A stretch of DNA of 42,129 bases. It comes from a bacterium (GTDB taxonomy: Bacteria > Patescibacteriota > Minisyncoccia > Moranbacterales > UBA9337). Location of the stretch: assembly GCA_021159185.1 (NCBI GenBank), contig JAGGSH010000016.1:1-42129 (forward strand), written 5' to 3'. Shown piece by piece: positions 25,010 through 33,806 of this stretch (position 1 is the stretch's first letter; every line of letters starts with the position of its first letter). The notes beneath the pieces are model-generated. The model was not told the DNA's origin. It did no database searches and saw nothing but the letters and a program-made list of their open reading frames with translations. Made by a program: the position numbers and the translations under genes.

Positions 25010-25073
25010 CAACCTACAACCTACAACTAAATTTCTTTATTGCAAATTGTAAGTTATTTATTGTAAGTTTCTT

Positions 25074-25163
25074 GGTGGGATGGCTGAGTGGTCGAAAGCG
25101 CTTGCTTGGAGTGCAAGTGTATGGGAAACCGTACCGTGAGTTCGAATCTCACTCCCACCGCCA
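25074..25163 (+). tRNA. tRNA-Ser(GGA)
   Basis: GGTGGGA/TCCCACC acceptor, anticodon loop TTGGAGT, long variable arm TATGGGAAACCGTACC, encoded GCCA end. Confidence 0.95.
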
Positions 25164-25324
25164 GTATTAATTAAGGTTCACCCTGCCATTCGACAGGGTG
25201 CCGCGGGTTTATCCCGCGGCAAATCCTATCCTTTCCGCTTTGGGCGGGAGAGCGCGGGCATGCAAAAAAATGCTCTTAGTTCGCCCTGTTATGCAACAGG
25301 GTAAAAATCTCACTCCCACCGCCA
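25145..25324 (+). repeat. 19-bp exact direct repeat of the tRNA-Ser 3' end (25145-25163 and 25306-25324) flanking a hairpin-rich cassette
   Basis: AATCTCACTCCCACCGCCA at both positions. Confidence 0.9.
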
Positions 25325-25333
25325 AAAAAATTT

Positions 25334-27172
25334 ATGAACTCCAGCGTGGAAGACATAAAATCCCGAATCAATATCGTTGATTTTATCGGGGAATACGTGA
25401 AATTGCAAAAAGCGGGCGTTAATTGGAAAGCGCTTTGCCCTTTCCATAATGAGAAGACGCCTTCTTTTGTGGTGAGCGAGGAAAAACAGATTTGGCATTG
25501 TTTCGGGTGCGGCAAAGGCGGAGACATATTCAGTTTCTTAATGGAAATGGAAGGGGTGGATTTTAAAGAAGCGCTGAAAGTATTAGCGGAGAAAGCGGGA
25601 GTGGAACTCGCGCGCTACGGGTATAATCCGCAGGCGGCCGCCAGCAAAAACAGGACATTGGAAATTTTAGAGCTGGCGTCTAAATTTTATGAGAAGCAAT
25701 TATGGGATGGCTCGGGAAAAGAAAAAATTTTGGGATATTTGCGGGAGCGGAGCTTAAAGGATAAAACCATTAAAGAGTTTCGCTTGGGATACGCGCCTCC
25801 GGGCTGGAGAAATATACTGAAATTTCTAATCAATCGCGGATATGGGCTTGAAGAAATTTTGAAAACAGGATTGTTAGTTCAACGAACAACAAACAACGAA
25901 CAACAAACAACGAACAATGAGCAGGGTAATAGCTGTTACGACAGGTTCAGAAATCGGATTATTTTCCCCATCGCGGATGTTATGGGAAGAGTAGTCGGCT
26001 TCTCGGCCAGAGTGGCGCCGGGCGGAGATGAATCGCAAGCCAAATATGTCAACACGCCTGAAACAGAGGCTTACCATAAGAGCGCGGCGCTTTACGGAAT
26101 TGATAAAGCGAAACAGGAAATTAAGGATAAAAAATTCGTTTTGCTGGTAGAGGGCAATATGGATGTTATCGCTTCGCATCAGGCGGGAATAAAAAACACG
26201 GTGGCGGTTTCCGGAACGGCTTTAACGCCGCGGCAATTGGATATACTGAAACGTTACAGCGGCAATATTAAAATGTTTTTTGATATGGATGAAGCCGGCC
26301 AGGCGGCGGCGTTAAGAAGCGCGGAGCTGGCATTTCAGAAAGACATTAACGTTTCCATTGTGCGATTGGAAAAAGGAAAAGACGCCGCCGACGCCGTAAA
26401 AGAAAATCCAAAAGAATTTTTGGAAGCGGTGAAAAATTCCGTTTTGGCTATGGAGTATTTTTTTCGCCAGGCTTTTGAAAAGCATAATAAGGACAGCGCC
26501 CGCGGGAAGAAAATGATTGCCGAAGAGCTTTTAAATATTATAAAAAACTTTTCCAACGAGATTGAAAAAACGCATTGGGTAAAAAAACTGGCGCAAAGAT
26601 TGGAAGTGGATGAAAAAATATTATTGGACACATTAAATAAAGCCGCCGCGCGGGAATTTATCGGGAAAGCTAATAGAGAAAATGAAGAGGATGAAGGAGA
26701 ATTTTTGGCGGAAGAAAAAAAGTCAAAAATTATCGGAAGAAAAATAATAGGTTTGGCGCTGGCGAATCCCCGCGCTTGGAAAAAAATAGTTAAAGAAGAA
26801 GCGAATAAATTTCGCGCGCTTTTTCGGAGCGACGGATTATTTATGGAAATTTTAACCAAAGGCGCGCCAGCCGAGTTTGGTTTTGAAAAGTTTCTAACGC
26901 TTTTAGATAATGAAACGCAAAGAAAAATAGCTCGAAAACTTTATTTTGAAGCTAGGTATCAGTTTGAAGAAAATCAGGAAATTAAGGAGAATTCCTTGAA
27001 AAATTCATGGCCGCTAATAGAACAATATTTAAAGGATGTTGAAAAAGAGCTTTACAAAGAAAAATTAAAGGCTATTATTAAAGATATTGAAAAAGCGGAG
27101 AAGGCTGGAGATAAAAACATGGCGGGAATTTTGATGAAAGAGTTTTCTAAAATTTCAAAAAAATTAAAATAA
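25334..27172 (+). CDS. dnaG: DNA primase
   Basis: CPFHNEKTPSFVVSEEKQIWHCFGCGKGGDIFSFLMEMEGVDFKEAL zinc finger; VGFSARVAPGGDESQAKYVNTPET; FVLLVEGNMDVIASHQAGIKNTVAVSGTALT; FFDMDEAGQAA. Confidence 0.98.
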   Translation: MNSSVEDIKSRINIVDFIGEYVKLQKAGVNWKALCPFHNEKTPSFVVSEEKQIWHCFGCGKGGDIFSFLMEMEGVDFKEALKVLAEKAGVELARYGYNPQAAASKNRTLEILELASKFYEKQLWDGSGKEKILGYLRERSLKDKTIKEFRLGYAPPGWRNILKFLINRGYGLEEILKTGLLVQRTTNNEQQTTNNEQGNSCYDRFRNRIIFPIADVMGRVVGFSARVAPGGDESQAKYVNTPETEAYHKSAALYGIDKAKQEIKDKKFVLLVEGNMDVIASHQAGIKNTVAVSGTALTPRQLDILKRYSGNIKMFFDMDEAGQAAALRSAELAFQKDINVSIVRLEKGKDAADAVKENPKEFLEAVKNSVLAMEYFFRQAFEKHNKDSARGKKMIAEELLNIIKNFSNEIEKTHWVKKLAQRLEVDEKILLDTLNKAAAREFIGKANRENEEDEGEFLAEEKKSKIIGRKIIGLALANPRAWKKIVKEEANKFRALFRSDGLFMEILTKGAPAEFGFEKFLTLLDNETQRKIARKLYFEARYQFEENQEIKENSLKNSWPLIEQYLKDVEKELYKEKLKAIIKDIEKAEKAGDKNMAGILMKEFSKISKKLK

Positions 27173-27223
27173 ATTATCAAAGCAGCTTGAAAAAGCAAGC
27201 TGTTTTAGTGGTTGCAATACTTT

Positions 27224-28681
27224 ATGAAAAAAAAGGTGAAAGCAAAAAGAAAAAAATCTTCAAGTGTTAAAAAAAGAAATAAGGCTAAGTCCGCTAAAAT
27301 CGCCGCGCCCGGGAAAGTAAAAAATATATCCAAGGCCAAAAAACGCGACTCGAAAAAAAAGATAAAAAAAACTGTCAAAAAAAGAACGCCCTCTTCCCGC
27401 AAAAAAACTGCCGGAAAAAAAAGGCGAAGAATTACCAAAGTATCTTACAAAAAAGCGGTCAAAAAAAAGGCCAAAAAGGCACCTAAGAAAACTGCCGGAA
27501 AATATGCCAAAAGCAAAAGAGTCGGAAAAACCAAGCGTTCTAAAAAAACTGAGGGTAAAGATGTAATTAAAGAACTGCTAAGCAGGGGAAAGCAGCGCGG
27601 TTTTGTTACGGAAGATGAAATTATTCACATCATGCCGGAGATTGAAAAGAATCTGGAAAGCCTTGAAGAACTTTATGAAAAAATGGAAGTTTCTGGAGTT
27701 AAGATGATTAATTCCGGCGAGATGATAAAGATGGAGACGGACAAGCTGGCAGAAAATCACGAGGAAAAAAAAGATAAAATTCGCAACAAGAAAAACGAAA
27801 GAGCGGCGCGAAAAGAAGCTAAAGAAAGAATCAAGGAAGAAACGGGCGGCAATGTCGCGGATTTGGTGCAAATGTATCTTAAAGAAATTGGGAGAGTGCC
27901 CTTGCTTAAAGCGGAAGATGAAGTGAGGTTGGCCAAGCTGATTGAAAGGGGAGATCCGGCGGCTAAGCAAAATTTAACGGAAGCTAATTTAAGGCTAGTG
28001 GTGAGTATTGCCAAAAAATATGTGGGCAGGTCGCACAACCTTTCGCTTTTGGATTTAATTCAAGAGGGAAATATCGGGCTTTTTCGGGCGGTGGAAAAGT
28101 TTGATTACCACCGAGGGTACAAATTTTCCACTTACGCCACTTGGTGGATTCGCCAAGCCATTACCCGGGCGCTGGCAGACCAATCAAGGACTATTCGCAT
28201 TCCCGTTCATATGGTAGAGACTATTAATAAGTATATTCAAATAACGCGGCGGTTGGTTCAAGAGTTGGGGCGAGAGCCCGCGGCGGAAGAAATCGCAGCT
28301 GAAATGAATTTAGAAGTGGAAAAAGTGAGGCATATCCAAAAAATTTCCCAAGAAACCGTTTCACTGGAAACTTCGGTAGGAGACAGCGACGATGACAGCA
28401 TTTTAGGAGATTTCATTGAAGATACTGAAACTATTATGCCTCATCAAGCGGCGTCAAGAAAATTATTAAAAAACCATGTCGGCGAAGTACTGAACAGGCT
28501 TACGCCCCGAGAACAGAAAATTCTCAAGATCCGTTTTGGATTAGAGGATGGAGTAACGCATACCTTAGAGGAAGTCGGGCAGGAGTTTGGAGTTACCCGC
28601 GAGCGTATCCGCCAAATTGAAGCTAAGGCGCTGGAAAAAATCCGCGAACAAAGAAAGTCTGTAAAATTAAAAGATTATTAG
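27224..28681 (+). CDS. rpoD: RNA polymerase primary sigma factor (sigma70/RpoD) with lysine-rich N-terminus
   Basis: [102 protein letters not shown]. Confidence 0.98.
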   Translation: MKKKVKAKRKKSSSVKKRNKAKSAKIAAPGKVKNISKAKKRDSKKKIKKTVKKRTPSSRKKTAGKKRRRITKVSYKKAVKKKAKKAPKKTAGKYAKSKRVGKTKRSKKTEGKDVIKELLSRGKQRGFVTEDEIIHIMPEIEKNLESLEELYEKMEVSGVKMINSGEMIKMETDKLAENHEEKKDKIRNKKNERAARKEAKERIKEETGGNVADLVQMYLKEIGRVPLLKAEDEVRLAKLIERGDPAAKQNLTEANLRLVVSIAKKYVGRSHNLSLLDLIQEGNIGLFRAVEKFDYHRGYKFSTYATWWIRQAITRALADQSRTIRIPVHMVETINKYIQITRRLVQELGREPAAEEIAAEMNLEVEKVRHIQKISQETVSLETSVGDSDDDSILGDFIEDTETIMPHQAASRKLLKNHVGEVLNRLTPREQKILKIRFGLEDGVTHTLEEVGQEFGVTRERIRQIEAKALEKIREQRKSVKLKDY

Positions 28682-28779
28682 CGTCGCTAATAATTGCAAA
28701 TGTTAAGGCGAATGATTAACACAATAGATTAACAATGGCTTGATTATTTTTTTATTTTTTAATATACTGAAGTTTATAT

Positions 28780-28854
28780 TCCGAGGTAGCTCAACGGTAG
28801 AGCAGTTGGCTGTTAACCAATTGGTTGGCGGTTCGAATCCGCCCCTCGGAGCCA
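28780..28854 (+). tRNA. tRNA-Asn(GUU)
   Basis: TCCGAGG/CCTCGGA acceptor, anticodon loop TGTTAAC, GGTTCGAATCC T-arm, encoded GCCA. Confidence 0.93.
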
Positions 28855-28869
28855 AATTGTATGTTCGGC

Positions 28870-29470
28870 GTTTGTTGCCTCTCCCGCCACGGCGGGATCG
28901 AGCGCCCTGCGGGCGCTAAGGGCTGATTTTGAAAGGATTTGCCACGCTCCGCGTGGTTCAAAAAACAATTCCCGTTCCCGCAAAATGCGATTCAAGCCAA
29001 TCTTTTTTAGAAAATCTTTTTTCTCAAAAAGATTTTCCTGCAAAGCGATAATCGCGGCTTGTTTACTGGCTAAAATGAATTTTTTGGCAGGTTCGAGCCA
29101 ATGATTGCCGTTTTGCTCAAAATCATTTAATTTCTCGGAAATCTCAATCTTTTGGTTGAGGATTTTTTGTTTTTTGGCGGTGTATTCATCTTTGGTAATT
29201 GTTCCGTCTAAGTATGTATCCAAAAGTATGTCCAACTTATCCTCAAGCTCTTTAATTTGAGATTTTAGATTTTGAGCAAAAACGGCTCCGTCTTTGGCTT
29301 CTTGCTCTTTGTCTTTTTCCAATTCAGCAATCATCTTGTCAGCCCAAGACGGAGGCAAAGAAACTTTCTGAATTTGTTGGTTTATCTGATCCGCCAAAAC
29401 TTCCTCGCGGATGTATCCTTGTGAAGAGTTATCCCGTTTTTTAGTGCGAAACTTCCTAATTTTGTTTGAC
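28870..29470 (-). pseudogene. Truncated large serine recombinase (zinc-ribbon/coiled-coil C-terminal remnant)
   Basis: Reverse-strand reading RTKKRDNSSQGYIREEVLADQINQQIQKVSLPPSW...DKLDILLDTYLDGTITKDEYTAKKQKILNQK resembles the C-terminal part of large serine recombinases; the N-terminal catalytic domain is absent and an in-frame TAG lies upstream. Confidence 0.75.
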
Positions 29471-29553
29471 TAAATGCTAAAAATTTCATATACTAACTAC
29501 TGATAATAAGAGTTTTATATCCTTACTAACTATAATAGTAAAACTATACGAAT

Positions 29554-29763
29554 ATGTCAAAGGAAAAATCAGTAATTAGCAAGAATATAAAAAAATACCG
29601 CAATAAATTAGGTATTTCTCAAGATATACTCTCAAAGAGAGCAAATCTTGCTTTTCATACAATTGCAAAGATTGAGGCGGGTTCAACACCAAATCCAACA
29701 ATTAATACGGTTAAAAAAATTGCGGACGCGCTAGGCGTTACGCTTGATGATTTAATGAAGTAA
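29554..29763 (+). CDS. XRE-family HTH regulator (possible R-M controller protein)
   Basis: VISKNIKKYRNKLGISQDILSKRANLAFHTIAKIEAGSTPNPTINTVKKIADALGVTLDDL. Confidence 0.93.
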   Translation: MSKEKSVISKNIKKYRNKLGISQDILSKRANLAFHTIAKIEAGSTPNPTINTVKKIADALGVTLDDLMK

Positions 29764-29767
29764 AACT

Positions 29768-32284
29768 ATGGCAAATTCAAAAGAAGCAAAGGCACGAATA
29801 AAAATCAACAAATTACTTGAAGAATCAGGTTGGAGATTTTTTGATACAGAAAAAGGACAAGCGAATATTCAACTTGAGCCAAATGTAAAAATCACTCAAA
29901 AAGATATTGACGCTTTTGGTGAAGATTTTGAAACTACTAAAAACGGTTTTATTGATTTTTTACTTTTGGACGACAAAGGTTTTCCGCTTGTTATTTTGGA
30001 AGCCAAAAAAGGAGAAAAAGATCCGCTAAACGGGAAAGAACAAGCTCGCCGATACGCAAAAAATGAAAATGCTCGTTTTGTTATTCTTTCAAATGGCAAT
30101 CTACATTATTTTTGGGATTTGGAACGAGGCGATCCTGAAATAATTACCGAATTTCCAACTCAAGAATCTTTACTACATCGCCTTGACTTCAAGCCCGACA
30201 ACAAACGCCTTGCCGATGAAGAAGTTAATGCCGATTACATCGCACTAACACAAAATCCTAATTTTAAAGATGATCCTCGTTATCAAGACGAAGGAACTCG
30301 CACAAAATATTTATGGGATGAGGGTTTGCGAATTTTGCGTCTTTATCAACTCAAATCAATTCACGCTTTGCAAAAATCCGCTGAAAGCGGAAATGATCGT
30401 TTTCTTTTTGAAATGGCGACTGGGACAGGAAAAACACTTATTTCTGCCGCGATTATCAAACTATTCTTACGAACAGGAAACGCAAAAAGAATTTTGTTTT
30501 TAGTAGATCGCTTAGAGCTGGAAGACCAAGCGCAAAAAAACTTTATTCAGTATTTAAGTAATGACTTTCAATCTGTAATTTATAAACAAAATCGTGATGA
30601 CTGGAAAAAAGCGGATATTGTCGTTTCTACTGTACAAAGTTTATCGGCGCAAGATAAATACAAAAAACTATTCTCGCCGACTGATTTTGACTTAGTTATT
30701 GCCGATGAATCACATCGCGCCATTGGCGGAAACTCCCGAGCCGTTTTTGAATATTTTATCGGCTACAAACTTGGACTTACCGCAACTCCAAAAGATTATC
30801 TCAAGAATGTTGATCCACAACAATTGTCCGCCAAAGACCCGCGAGCGTGGGAACGAAGGCAACTTTTAGACACATATACAACTTTTGGCTGTTCAAATGG
30901 TGAGCCAACTTTTAGATATAGTTTACTTGACGGAGTGAAAGACGGATATTTGATAAATCCAATTGTTTCTGACGCTCGCACTGATATTACCGCCGAATTA
31001 CTTTCAGAAAAAGGCTACGCCGTTATGGTAGAAAATGAAGACGGTAAAGAAGCAGAAGAAACATTTTTCCAGAGAGATTTTGAAAAGAAATTCTTTTCCG
31101 AAAAAACTAATCGTGTGTTTTGCCAAACCTTTCTTGAAAATGCCTTAAAAGACCCAATCAGCGGAGAAATAGGCAAAAGTATTATTTTTTGCGTAAGCCA
31201 AAAACACGCTTCAAAAGTTGCGCAAATGCTTAACAAAATGGCAAGCCAGCTTTGGGCTGATAAATATAATTCTGATTTTGCGGTGCAAGTTACATCACAC
31301 ATTGCGGACGCTCAACAATTCACAATCAATTTTGCAAATAATCGTCTTAATGGAACTAGCAAATTTTTAGAAGGATATAAAACAAGTAAAACAAGAGTTT
31401 GCGTTACTGTCGGAATGATGACAACTGGTTATGATTGCCAAGATATTCTCAATCTTGCTCTTATGCGACCGATTTTTTCACCAACTGATTTTATACAGAT
31501 TAAAGGACGAGGAACACGAAAATTTGTTTTTGAATATACTGATGAATATGGAGAAAAGCATAAACACGAAAAAGAAAATTTTAAACTTTTTGATTTCTTT
31601 GCTAACTGCGAATATTTTGAAGAAAAGTTTGATTATGATGAAATTCTAAAATTACCAGTCAAACAAAAAGGGACTGGCACAGAAGGACCAGTTGGCGTTG
31701 ATATTGATGAAATAGAAGTTTTTGATCCTGACAAAGTAAAAACACTTACTGAAAAGCCAATTGGTGTTGAGGGAATGAAAGTAGACCGACGACTTTTTGA
31801 AAAAGCGCGCGAAGAATTACAAGAAGATGAAGAAATTAAAACTGCCGTGAAAAATGAACAATGGGATAAAGCTGTGCATATTGTCCGTAAGAAATATGAA
31901 GACAAGCCAAAACTTTTCTTAAATCTTGAAAAAATCCGTAAAAGCGAAAATCTTGACCGCCGTTTATCTTGGCGTGAATTTTTAGAAAGGATTTTTGGTT
32001 TTATTGACGGTTTCAAAGACAAAAACGAACTTTTGGAAGAAGAATGCGAAAAGTTTATTTCTATTCACAAACCAGAAAGCAAATATGTTCCGTATATCAA
32101 AAATTATCTCAAAGCATATGTTACGGATGAAAAGTTTAGAGATATTATCAATAACAAACACTTTGCGGAGCTTAATGTTTATGCGGGATTTACAATGTCA
32201 GAGTTTAAAGCGTTAAACGGATGGCGCGAAACTGTACCAGAATATGTAAAAGATTATGTTCCCGTTAATCAATTTATGAAATAA
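29768..32284 (+). CDS. hsdR: Type I restriction endonuclease subunit R
   Basis: FIDFLLLDDKGFPLVILEAKK nuclease motif; FEMATGTGKTLISAAII; IADESHRA; YKLGLTATP; VGMMTTGYDC; QIKGRGTR. Confidence 0.96.
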   Translation: MANSKEAKARIKINKLLEESGWRFFDTEKGQANIQLEPNVKITQKDIDAFGEDFETTKNGFIDFLLLDDKGFPLVILEAKKGEKDPLNGKEQARRYAKNENARFVILSNGNLHYFWDLERGDPEIITEFPTQESLLHRLDFKPDNKRLADEEVNADYIALTQNPNFKDDPRYQDEGTRTKYLWDEGLRILRLYQLKSIHALQKSAESGNDRFLFEMATGTGKTLISAAIIKLFLRTGNAKRILFLVDRLELEDQAQKNFIQYLSNDFQSVIYKQNRDDWKKADIVVSTVQSLSAQDKYKKLFSPTDFDLVIADESHRAIGGNSRAVFEYFIGYKLGLTATPKDYLKNVDPQQLSAKDPRAWERRQLLDTYTTFGCSNGEPTFRYSLLDGVKDGYLINPIVSDARTDITAELLSEKGYAVMVENEDGKEAEETFFQRDFEKKFFSEKTNRVFCQTFLENALKDPISGEIGKSIIFCVSQKHASKVAQMLNKMASQLWADKYNSDFAVQVTSHIADAQQFTINFANNRLNGTSKFLEGYKTSKTRVCVTVGMMTTGYDCQDILNLALMRPIFSPTDFIQIKGRGTRKFVFEYTDEYGEKHKHEKENFKLFDFFANCEYFEEKFDYDEILKLPVKQKGTGTEGPVGVDIDEIEVFDPDKVKTLTEKPIGVEGMKVDRRLFEKAREELQEDEEIKTAVKNEQWDKAVHIVRKKYEDKPKLFLNLEKIRKSENLDRRLSWREFLERIFGFIDGFKDKNELLEEECEKFISIHKPESKYVPYIKNYLKAYVTDEKFRDIINNKHFAELNVYAGFTMSEFKALNGWRETVPEYVKDYVPVNQFMK

Positions 32285-32291
32285 TAAAAAT

Positions 32292-33722
32292 ATGAAAAAA
32301 TTTATTGAATTAATATTAAATGTACCTGAAGAAACTCAAACAATTGAGTTTAAGCGCCTTAATGGTGATAAGGTCGTAAGAAAAATTATTCAAACTATTG
32401 TTGCAATGGCAAATACTGATGGAGGAATAATTGTTTTAGGTATTGAGGATCCAGAAAAATCAAAACTAAAAGGTGAAGAAAGAATTTTTGGTATAGAAGA
32501 AAATAAAGAGCTTTACGACGAGATATTTCATGAAATAAAGAGAATAATCCCCCCAATATCAAATTTGGAGCCAGATTTATATAAAATAGATGAGAAAAGA
32601 ACTGTTGCTATTTTAAGTATCCCAAAGGCAACAGAGTGTTTTTATTCAATTGATAATCAGGTTTATATTAGGCTTCATAAAAGTAACAAAAAACTTACTC
32701 CACAAGAGATTGTAAAGTTTAATTATGCTAAGGGATTTGAAAAAGCCGATAAGGAACTTGTTGATATTGATTTTGAATTATTAAAAACGCATTATTTTGA
32801 TGACTGGAGAAAAAATAGAAAAATATCGGAGGCAAACATTGAGGATATTTTATTCAAAACTGGTTTAGCTAGAAAAAACAAAGAAGGAATATTACACCCA
32901 ACAAGAGCGGCGGTATTGTTATTTGCACAATTTCCAACCGACTTACTTGAAACAAAATGCTCCATTAGGATTATTCAACTAAGAGGAACTATAGAAAAAT
33001 TTGGTGAGGCTCCAAACTATTTAGGTACGCCAAAAACCATAGGAGGACCAGTTATTGATTTAATAAAAAACAGTCAAGAATATGTACTTAATCTTTTAAA
33101 GTCTGGCATTGTTGTTCGCTCTGGTTTTGTAAATACATATAGAATTCCAGAAAGAGCTGTAAGAGAAGCAATTACAAACGCGGTTATTCATAGAGATTAT
33201 CATTTAAAACGAGATATAGAAATTCGTATTTATGAAGATAGATTGGAAATCTTAAACCCTGGACTCTTTCCCTATAATATAACAAAAACAAACATTGGTT
33301 TTGTTCGCGCCGATGGTGAGAGAAACAACTTGCTTGTTAAGCATTTAAGGGAATTTCCGGAACCACCAAACTTGAACTTAAATGAGGGAGTACGAGCAAT
33401 GCGAGAGGAAATGAAAAACAATAATTTATATCAACCAATTTTTTTCACATATCCAATTTATGAAGATTCGGTGAAAGTAGTACTCCTCAATGAGGAACAG
33501 CCAACCGAGTGGGAAAAAATTAAAAAATATTTAGAAGATAAAAAATATATTAACAATAAAATTGCGAGAGATATTACCGGAGTTGTTCAGATACATAAAA
33601 TGTCTAGAATGTTTAGAAAATGGGTTGAAAAAGGATTATTATTAAAAATTGATGGAGAATCTAAAAACCCAAGAGACACGAGATATAAATTAGCTGATGT
33701 TAATGAAATTAAAGATATATAA
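32292..33722 (+). CDS. AlbA_2/Schlafen-type ATP-binding protein (RecG-like C-terminal region)
   Basis: ETQTIEFKR...IVAMANTDGGIIVLGIED; RAVREAITNAVIHRDYHLKRDIEIRIYEDRLEILNPG. Confidence 0.9.
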   Translation: MKKFIELILNVPEETQTIEFKRLNGDKVVRKIIQTIVAMANTDGGIIVLGIEDPEKSKLKGEERIFGIEENKELYDEIFHEIKRIIPPISNLEPDLYKIDEKRTVAILSIPKATECFYSIDNQVYIRLHKSNKKLTPQEIVKFNYAKGFEKADKELVDIDFELLKTHYFDDWRKNRKISEANIEDILFKTGLARKNKEGILHPTRAAVLLFAQFPTDLLETKCSIRIIQLRGTIEKFGEAPNYLGTPKTIGGPVIDLIKNSQEYVLNLLKSGIVVRSGFVNTYRIPERAVREAITNAVIHRDYHLKRDIEIRIYEDRLEILNPGLFPYNITKTNIGFVRADGERNNLLVKHLREFPEPPNLNLNEGVRAMREEMKNNNLYQPIFFTYPIYEDSVKVVLLNEEQPTEWEKIKKYLEDKKYINNKIARDITGVVQIHKMSRMFRKWVEKGLLLKIDGESKNPRDTRYKLADVNEIKDI

Positions 33723-33806
33723 TCTCTTTGCAACGGCTTATGTAAAGAGAAATAATGCCCTTTAAGTAAGCCAAAAAACAGCAATTCTCTTTGCAAAAAA
33801 ATTATT

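Noticed and set aside
28813-28870. C-terminal tail of ORF 28813..29397 (...WLRGADSNRQPIG)
   Set aside because: This part is antisense to tRNA-Asn and is a translation artefact; only the recombinase-like portion was kept.
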